A stretch of DNA of 13,515 bases from Ectocarpus siliculosus (Eukaryota > Sar > Phaeophyceae > Ectocarpales > Ectocarpaceae), in the NCBI GenBank assembly GCA_000310025.1, contig FN649740.1, positions 3,404,353 to 3,417,867 on the forward strand, read 5' to 3'. Under the pieces are notes generated by a model. It made no database searches. It was not told the DNA's origin and saw nothing but the letters and a program-made list of their open reading frames with translations. The position numbers were made by a program, and so were the translations under genes. Of the stretch, positions 9,005 to 13,515 are shown one piece after another; the stretch's first letter is position 1; each line of letters begins with the position of its first letter.

Positions 9005-10008
9005 ATAATCGGGAAATCTCGAACGACAAAGGCACTTTGGCTACGGCACAGCGTACCAGCATGTAGTCTATGTGTGGTGGACTATAAAGCACATCTTGTG
9101 GTGGGCTGATTGGCCGAATTCACACGCCCAAAGCAAGCCGGGGGATTGTGATCGTATCGTGACGCTGTCCGTTTTGCATTTACTTCGTTCTTGGAGTGGG
9201 AACATCTGCAGAGAACATTTGCCTCGCAGCCAAGTTGACGCAGCCATTGATACTACTAGGATGTAAAGTACATTTATCATGCGTGCATTTTAAACGTAGA
9301 GTCTACAGGTCGAACAACACGATATTGTACAATTCCTCGACACCTCTCCGATCATGAGAAACTGCCTTCATGTACACAGGCTACAAGGTCGGAAGTGTTG
9401 CTGTATGTAGTTCCATCTCCTGCCCGGTACGCACGTCCGCGGGCTGTTATACTTGAAAGTTTGGGACCCCTTTTTCATTCAGTCAGCTATACCTTGGAAC
9501 ACTTCCAACCTCGAAGCCTGCGCCATCATCCTGCGTCTCGGTCTTGCAAAAAGCGGCAGCCAATCCCAACGCGCTGTTCGCGCTCTGTATCGGTACAAAG
9601 AAAAAAAGCATCATGCCACTGGGGGTCGTCGCTGAACAATCCCGTTGAAACAAAACTCGAAAAAAAAAAACTACAGGCACGTACCATTCGACAATGCAAC
9701 CTTAACACTGGTTCTGGTGAGGAGGGAAAATCTTATTTGCGACCGCTACGCACCAACCACCGCGGTGCTCGAGCGTAGCGCATACTCCTACGGTGCTGTG
9801 TACGACGACAGCAACGGCACCAGAGCGCAACAGCACCTGCCCACCCTGTGCTCCTAGCTCTCTGAAGCCTTCCTCAGCACCGACTGCATCAACGGCGCTC
9901 AACGAATCTTTTGTGCGATGTGGACACCCTCCTTTTCTGTGTGCCGAAAGTTGCTCGAAACCGGTACACAACCCAAACTTTGTGCAAGAAAATACCACGA
10001 TAGAATAA
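9005..10008. other. Probable 3' UTR / flank of the cysteinyl-tRNA synthetase gene
   Basis: Lies downstream of the synthetase TGA on the minus strand. No recognisable coding region on either strand. Long 3' UTRs are usual in brown algae, so at least the right part is probably transcribed with that gene. A minus-strand T-run complementary to the A-run near 9659-9670 and a Pol II-like 3' end somewhere here are possible, but no canonical AATAAA (TTTATT on the plus strand) was found. Confidence 0.4.
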
Positions 10009-10077
10009 TCATTTCTTGGCCTTCGCTAGCGCGTTGTTGTACAGCTTGTTCTGGGCCTCCCACTCCTTCTTGACCTT
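10009..10077 (-). CDS. CysRS terminal exon and stop codon
   Basis: 22 codons, KVKKEWEAQNKLYNNALAKAKK in two overlapping parts (KVKKEWEAQNKLY and LYNNALAKAKK), then TGA at 10009-10011. Acceptor taken as GAGAACAG, ending at 10078; an alternative AG five bases upstream would shift the frame. The E/Q-rich helix ending in a Lys-rich tail matches the end of eukaryotic CysRS. Confidence 0.8.
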   Translation of the reverse strand, partial: KVKKEWEAQNKLYNNALAKAKK

Positions 10078-13000
10078 CTGTTCTCGTGGCACCAAGCAAC
10101 AATACACAGGCACGACGGTTTGGCGGGAAAAAATATATACATAGGGGGGGGGTGCCGGCAGGAGGAGCATGTGAGCAATGGGCAACTACATTCATTCCTT
10201 GTGAAGATCTGCGTACGAGCGTGTGCAACAACACAAACCGAAACTATACCGCGTCGCCCCCTAGACGAGCTCTTCGAAACTGATCTGCTGGGCAACATGC
10301 GACGATATTGCACGCGTCGGCAGGCGTTGCCTATTTTGCACTAATTGCCACGCGAACCAACACAGTGGGTGAAGAGAAGAAGAGCCTCTCGTGGGGGAAC
10401 GGCGATACAAACAGCTTTTCCGCGCCGGGGCTGCAAGCCGTGATAAGAAAAACAGTCGGCCTGACAGCTGCCCGCAACCTCTTCCTGAGTAGCAAGAGCT
10501 CGAGAAACTCCAAAAAAAAAGCAACCGATGGCTGTACGCGGCGGATGGATTCGGGCATTTCGTCAAAAGAAGAGCGTTCTTTCTTGCCTTGTCCTTGACG
10601 ATCGGTTCGCCGGCAGCGTCGTGCGTGGGAACGCCGTTGTCGTCGAACTGGGTGTACAACGCCTTCCCGTCTTCGCCCTGGGCGGACGAACGAGAGGCAC
10701 CACCCGAGCACAAGACGACAAGCAAAAAAAAACAGGAGGGGAGTCGCGTAAAACAACACAAAAAAAATGCGCGCGCACAGACAACAGCCCTTTTCATAGA
10801 GAGCCATCGAGATACAGACCTCGCTCGCCCTCGGATGATGGCTTTTCGATCAATCCATTATATTAACTTCGCTCGACTCGTCAGCCCATACCGATCGGGG
10901 AGAGCTACGCGGACGAATTGCGCCACGTTCGAATGCGGCCGAATCTTAGCCGTGCTTTTCTGCTGATGAACTCTACCCGACATACCGCCAACTTGCGTTT
11001 CGTCTCTCGAAAACAACGCCCGTCCAACCACCAGAAAACCGGCCTGTAGGCGCGTGAGGGTCATCGGGTTGCCACAACACACCCGGGCCGCAACTACACG
11101 AGTCTCGTGGATATGTGTTACAGAGGTTAAGTCGCGACGCGAGAGGTACACACTGCGAACATAAAAAAACGGGGGCGTGAGAAATGATACCGTATCTCAA
11201 AAGCCTGCAAAAACAACAATCGGCACTTGGGGGGGCTACAACGAGGGTGCGATGAGAACCAGCGCATGATTATCGCTTCGCGTCCAGGTTATCAGAGAGA
11301 CCGACGCTAACAGGCACTGGGCAGTCCGAGGTGCCCTCTCCCTTCTTCGTCTACAATGCCACACTGCACCTTCAATCCCCGGAAGTATTCGCTGGCGGGG
11401 ATCTTTTTCCTTGCCTCCTTCTCTGCCGCCTTCCTCTTCGTCTCTGCCTTCGCCTCCAAGCGGCGCAACTGATGTCGTTTCAGTAAATACCATGAATTCA
11501 CAAAAGACAACAAGAAGGAGCGAATGAAAGGCGGTGGCTTTGCTGGGGGGCGGGCGGTGACCTGATGGGTGAGACGGTCGGAAGCATCTATGTCGTGTGT
11601 TCGCCAAAATTAGGACACTTCCAACCAAAGGTGCCAGAAACAAACGCGCAACCATTGAGTTCAACGGGGCAGTATCGACACAAAGGTGGTGGAGCTGCGC
11701 CCTATTGCCGCCTCCGTGGTCACGACAACACGAACAAAAAAACGCCGCGACGGTCATCTTAAGTGGAACACAATTCCGCGCGCCGACAGTCGCACACTCT
11801 TTGTTGGCTTTGAAGAATTAGTGCACAAGAGCTATGCTTGGGTTTGGTATGCATGCTCGAGAAGGGCTTCCGAACAGCTGGGCACGTTCCGCTCTCGTGC
11901 CTCGACCGACTTGGCACGTCGCAGAGCAAACATGACTTGACCGACGTGACCCACTGCCGGCAAAGACGTAAGTGTTCAAGAAAAAAACAAACCGGGAGAC
12001 CACCGACAACGACGACAACCCTCAACTCATCGCGAACAGTCCGCACGTAGCTTGGATGGCCCTGGGTATGGGGGTCGTGGGCTATGTACCGTAGATGGGT
12101 GGCACCGGAATATTGTACGATGTTGTTCTTCTGCCTACGCGCTCGCTACAGGCACGCAGAGCGTGAGTCAGGCCAGACCTGAAGCGGCAGTTTGGTGTAG
12201 AAACCAAGAAAATGAAGAAAAAAAAAATGCAACGCCTTGCACCATACGCAACTCCGTCCTCTTCGTGAGTCCGTCCCATTCGTGGGTCCGCGACAGGCAC
12301 AAGGCGCAGACATGGCAAGACATGAATTGGAAACAGGTTGTTCATGCGCACCTGTTCTTGTTCACGCTGCTGTCGCTCTCTTGCCAATACGGCCGGGTCC
12401 TCGAGCTTCCACACCGCCTGCAATACCAGCAGCAGTCGCGGTGCAAATTGGGACGGGACGGTGTTAAAAATGCCGAATGACCATGAACAACTGCACTCAC
12501 GTAGAACGGCACGGCCTCCGCGAATATCTGCCGCGACGTCCCGTTGAAAGAGGACCAAAACTAGAGACAAAAACATGAAAAACGAACCGTAACCCAAAAG
12601 ATCAACAGCGGGAGAGAAGACAGAGCGTCGAGAGCACCAGCGGTTTTCGGGTGGTTCAAGAGCACCACCGAGATACAGCCGGAAGAAGAACAATATAACT
12701 CACGGGAGACTGAAACACATCAAAAGCTCCGCCCATGGTACGTATTGTGTGTTGATTCGGTTTCGATCAAGGAGCGGAGGGCAGCGAACTCTGCAGCGCA
12801 AACGGCGTACTTCAAACGTGCTCGTCTTGTCATCGGTCGCTTCCAAATCGCTGCCTCCTCCGAACCCAGCTACAACCATCCTCACAGAGGAAGAACAATT
12901 CGACCCGGACGTGTTCTCGCGCAAAGCACATGAGACAACAACAATCCCCAAGAGGGAGCCCACCATACCACCAACACCGCCACCACAACCACCAACAAAC

Positions 13001-13440
13001 ACGGACGACGACGAGACAACAAACAGGCAGCACCCGGCAACGGGAGCCAAAAACACAACCAAGGCAAAAAAAAAAAAAAAGACTACTACAGTAGAATTTT
13101 CCAACGTGGACCAAAACATCCGTACCCACAACGCAAGCGTCACAGCAGTCCCAAAAAAAATATCACAACGCACCTGGTCCCCCTTGTCCTCGAGTCGCAC
13201 CCCGACGCCAGGCAGCAGCTCTTCTCTCACGTGGTCGCAGGCCGCCAGCACCCCCTTCGTGTCCCCCGCGCGGCCGCACCCCCTCACCTTGTCGCGGAAC
13301 TCCGAGAGGACGTCGAGAACCGGTCCCAGGATCGCTTCCCGAGAGGCCTCGCCCCCCTCCCCGCTGGCGTCCCCGCCGACGCCTGCGTCTCCCACCTGGG
13401 AGAAGCCTAGCGCTGGGCCGGGAGACGCCAGCCCGAAAAC
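10009..13440 (-). CDS. Cytoplasmic cysteine--tRNA ligase, C-terminal exons (partial; 5' part off the window)
   Basis: Charges tRNA-Cys with cysteine for translation. Coding pieces, 5' to 3' on the minus strand, are 13174-13440, 12352-12417, 11370-11468, 10588-10677 and 10009-10077, joining to 196 codons with every junction in phase 0. The order of motifs matches eukaryotic CysRS: VFGLASPGPALGFS, VLDVLSEFRDKVR, ACDHVREELLPGVGVRLED, WKLEDPAVLARER, a charged Glu/Arg/Lys coiled stretch, KKIPASEYFRG, YTQFDDNGVPTHD, and the tail EWEAQNKLYNNALAKAKK then TGA. This is the helical anticodon-binding region plus the eukaryote-specific C-terminal extension. The HIGH and KMSKS catalytic motifs must lie in exons beyond 13515. 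Frames are open and conserved, so it appears functional. The gene symbol (CARS1-like) is left blank because the species' nomenclature is unknown. Confidence 0.88.
10078..10587 (-). other. Putative GC-AG intron in the CysRS gene
   Basis: 510-bp intron with donor AAG|GCAAGA and acceptor AACAG|AAG. A GC donor normally keeps a strong match elsewhere (AG|GCAAGT), as here. The other three introns fully in the window use GT. An alternative is an altered or misread donor a few bases further on, because the translated DKARK just past the boundary also resembles the family. Confidence 0.45.
10588..10677 (-). CDS. CysRS exon (30 codons): GxPTHD motif
   Basis: Acceptor CGTCCGCCCAG (10678 side), with a good pyrimidine tract. 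Encodes GEDGKALYTQFDDNGVPTHD followed by AAGEPIVKDK; F-D-x-x-G-x-P-T-H-D is the most recognisable element of the eukaryotic CysRS tail. The 3' boundary is the least certain of the gene: no GT fits, and the best donor is AAG|GCAAGA at 10588/10587, a GC donor. Confidence 0.8.
11370..11468 (-). CDS. CysRS exon (33 codons): charged helix and KIPASEYF motif
   Basis: Acceptor ACATCAG (11469 side) and donor AAG|GTGCAG (11370/11369). It encodes LRRLEAKAETKRKAAEKEAR, then KKIPASEYFRGLK. The Lys/Arg/Glu-rich helix and the K-I-P-x-x-x-x-F segment are typical of the eukaryotic C-terminal extension. Confidence 0.86.
12352..12417 (-). CDS. CysRS micro-exon (22 codons)
   Basis: Acceptor GGTATTGCAG (12418 side) and donor CAG|GTGCGC (12352/12351). 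Reads AVWKLEDPAVLARERQQR then EQEQ, directly continuing GVRLEDKGDQ of the exon before, as in eukaryotic CysRS where a Lys/Asp-Pro segment follows the RLED motif and opens a charged helix. Flanked by introns of 756 and 883 bp. Confidence 0.88.
12961..13030. repeat. CCA/ACA-rich low-complexity stretch in a CysRS intron
   Basis: Degenerate CCA/CAA units on the plus strand, so GGT/TTG-rich in the transcript, followed by a short GAC run. It lies in the 12418-13173 intron and explains the long but meaningless frames seen there on both strands. Confidence 0.6.
13066..13080. repeat. A15 homopolymer in a CysRS intron
   Basis: Fifteen A on the plus strand, T15 in the transcript sense, in the 12418-13173 intron. 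Length variation or read error is likely here. Confidence 0.8.
13174..13440 (-). CDS. CysRS exon: helical domain entering the anticodon-binding region
   Basis: 89 codons, from acceptor TTCGCAG (13441-13443 on the plus strand) to donor CAG|GTGCGT (boundary 13174/13173). It begins VFGLASPGPALGFSQ, has a Gly/Ala/Glu-rich insert (GDAGVGGDASGEGGEAS), then AILGPVLDVLSEFRDKVR and CDHVREELLPGVGVRLED. The Gly-rich insert replaces a short loop in the family and is probably a flexible surface loop. A 19-base C-run (minus strand) sits 14 bases upstream of the exon and may serve as the pyrimidine tract. Confidence 0.88.
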
Positions 13441-13454
13441 CTGCGAATTACGTA

Positions 13455-13473
13455 GGGGGGGGGGGGGGGGGGG
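13455..13473. repeat. G19 homopolymer beside a CysRS acceptor
   Basis: Nineteen G on the plus strand (C19 in the transcript sense), ending 14 bases before the exon that starts at 13440. Its position fits a pyrimidine tract for the acceptor. The true length is doubtful because such runs are hard to sequence. Confidence 0.8.
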
Positions 13474-13515
13474 CGTGGCGGTGCAAAAAAATAAAAAAAG
13501 AGGGTAGGCATTGCT

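Noticed and set aside
10261-10797. 178-codon minus-strand frame
   Set aside because: Contains the real exon 10588-10677, but the flanks are intron read-through.
12082-12693. 203-codon minus-strand frame
   Set aside because: Only 12352-12417 is coding; the rest reads through introns with hydrophobic T-rich translation.
12749-13507. 252-codon plus-strand open frame, Pro/Thr/Lys-rich
   Set aside because: Antisense to a CysRS exon and its low-complexity intron; composition follows the CCA and A-run repeats.

Overview
This is a eukaryotic nuclear window, most likely from a brown alga (Ectocarpus-like stramenopile). The coding sequence is split into short exons separated by introns of about 250-880 bp. 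Several splice donors read GTGCGT, GTGCGC or GTGAGT. The introns carry long homopolymer runs, and there is a decayed LINE-type retrotransposon. No bacterial features (operons, Shine-Dalgarno sites) are visible. The taxon is an inference from gene style and family memory, not from a database search.

Layout. (1) 151-1780, plus strand: the corpse of a non-LTR retrotransposon reverse transcriptase, readable only by switching frames, with the YADD catalytic motif destroyed. (2) 1781-3847: no gene recognised, but it holds two near-identical 66-bp direct repeats (2146-2211 and 2671-2736), each led by a G-run. (3) 3848-6311, plus strand: a split gene for a secreted protein with a CGDPH motif, resembling the plant root-cap / von Willebrand type D-like family. 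I reconstruct three exons with good splice sites and a weaker fourth. The gene looks broken: it lacks an ATG and has a frameshift near 5369 and an in-frame TAG at 5568. (4) 6312-10008: apparently gene-free, with short palindromes and tandem repeats; its right end is probably the 3' UTR of the next gene. (5) 10009-13440, minus strand: the last five exons of cytoplasmic cysteinyl-tRNA synthetase. They cover the anticodon-binding region and the eukaryote-type charged C-terminal extension; the catalytic exons lie beyond the right edge.

The two genes point toward each other and show no functional link. The tRNA synthetase is the only gene here that looks intact and under selection. Nothing I can read amounts to a new multi-gene system. 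The points most worth checking are the lesion-bearing CGDPH gene with intact splice architecture, the apparent GC-AG intron in the synthetase gene, the all-phase-0 tiny exons of its C-terminal tail, the dispersed 66-bp repeat and a repeated intronic 8-mer.
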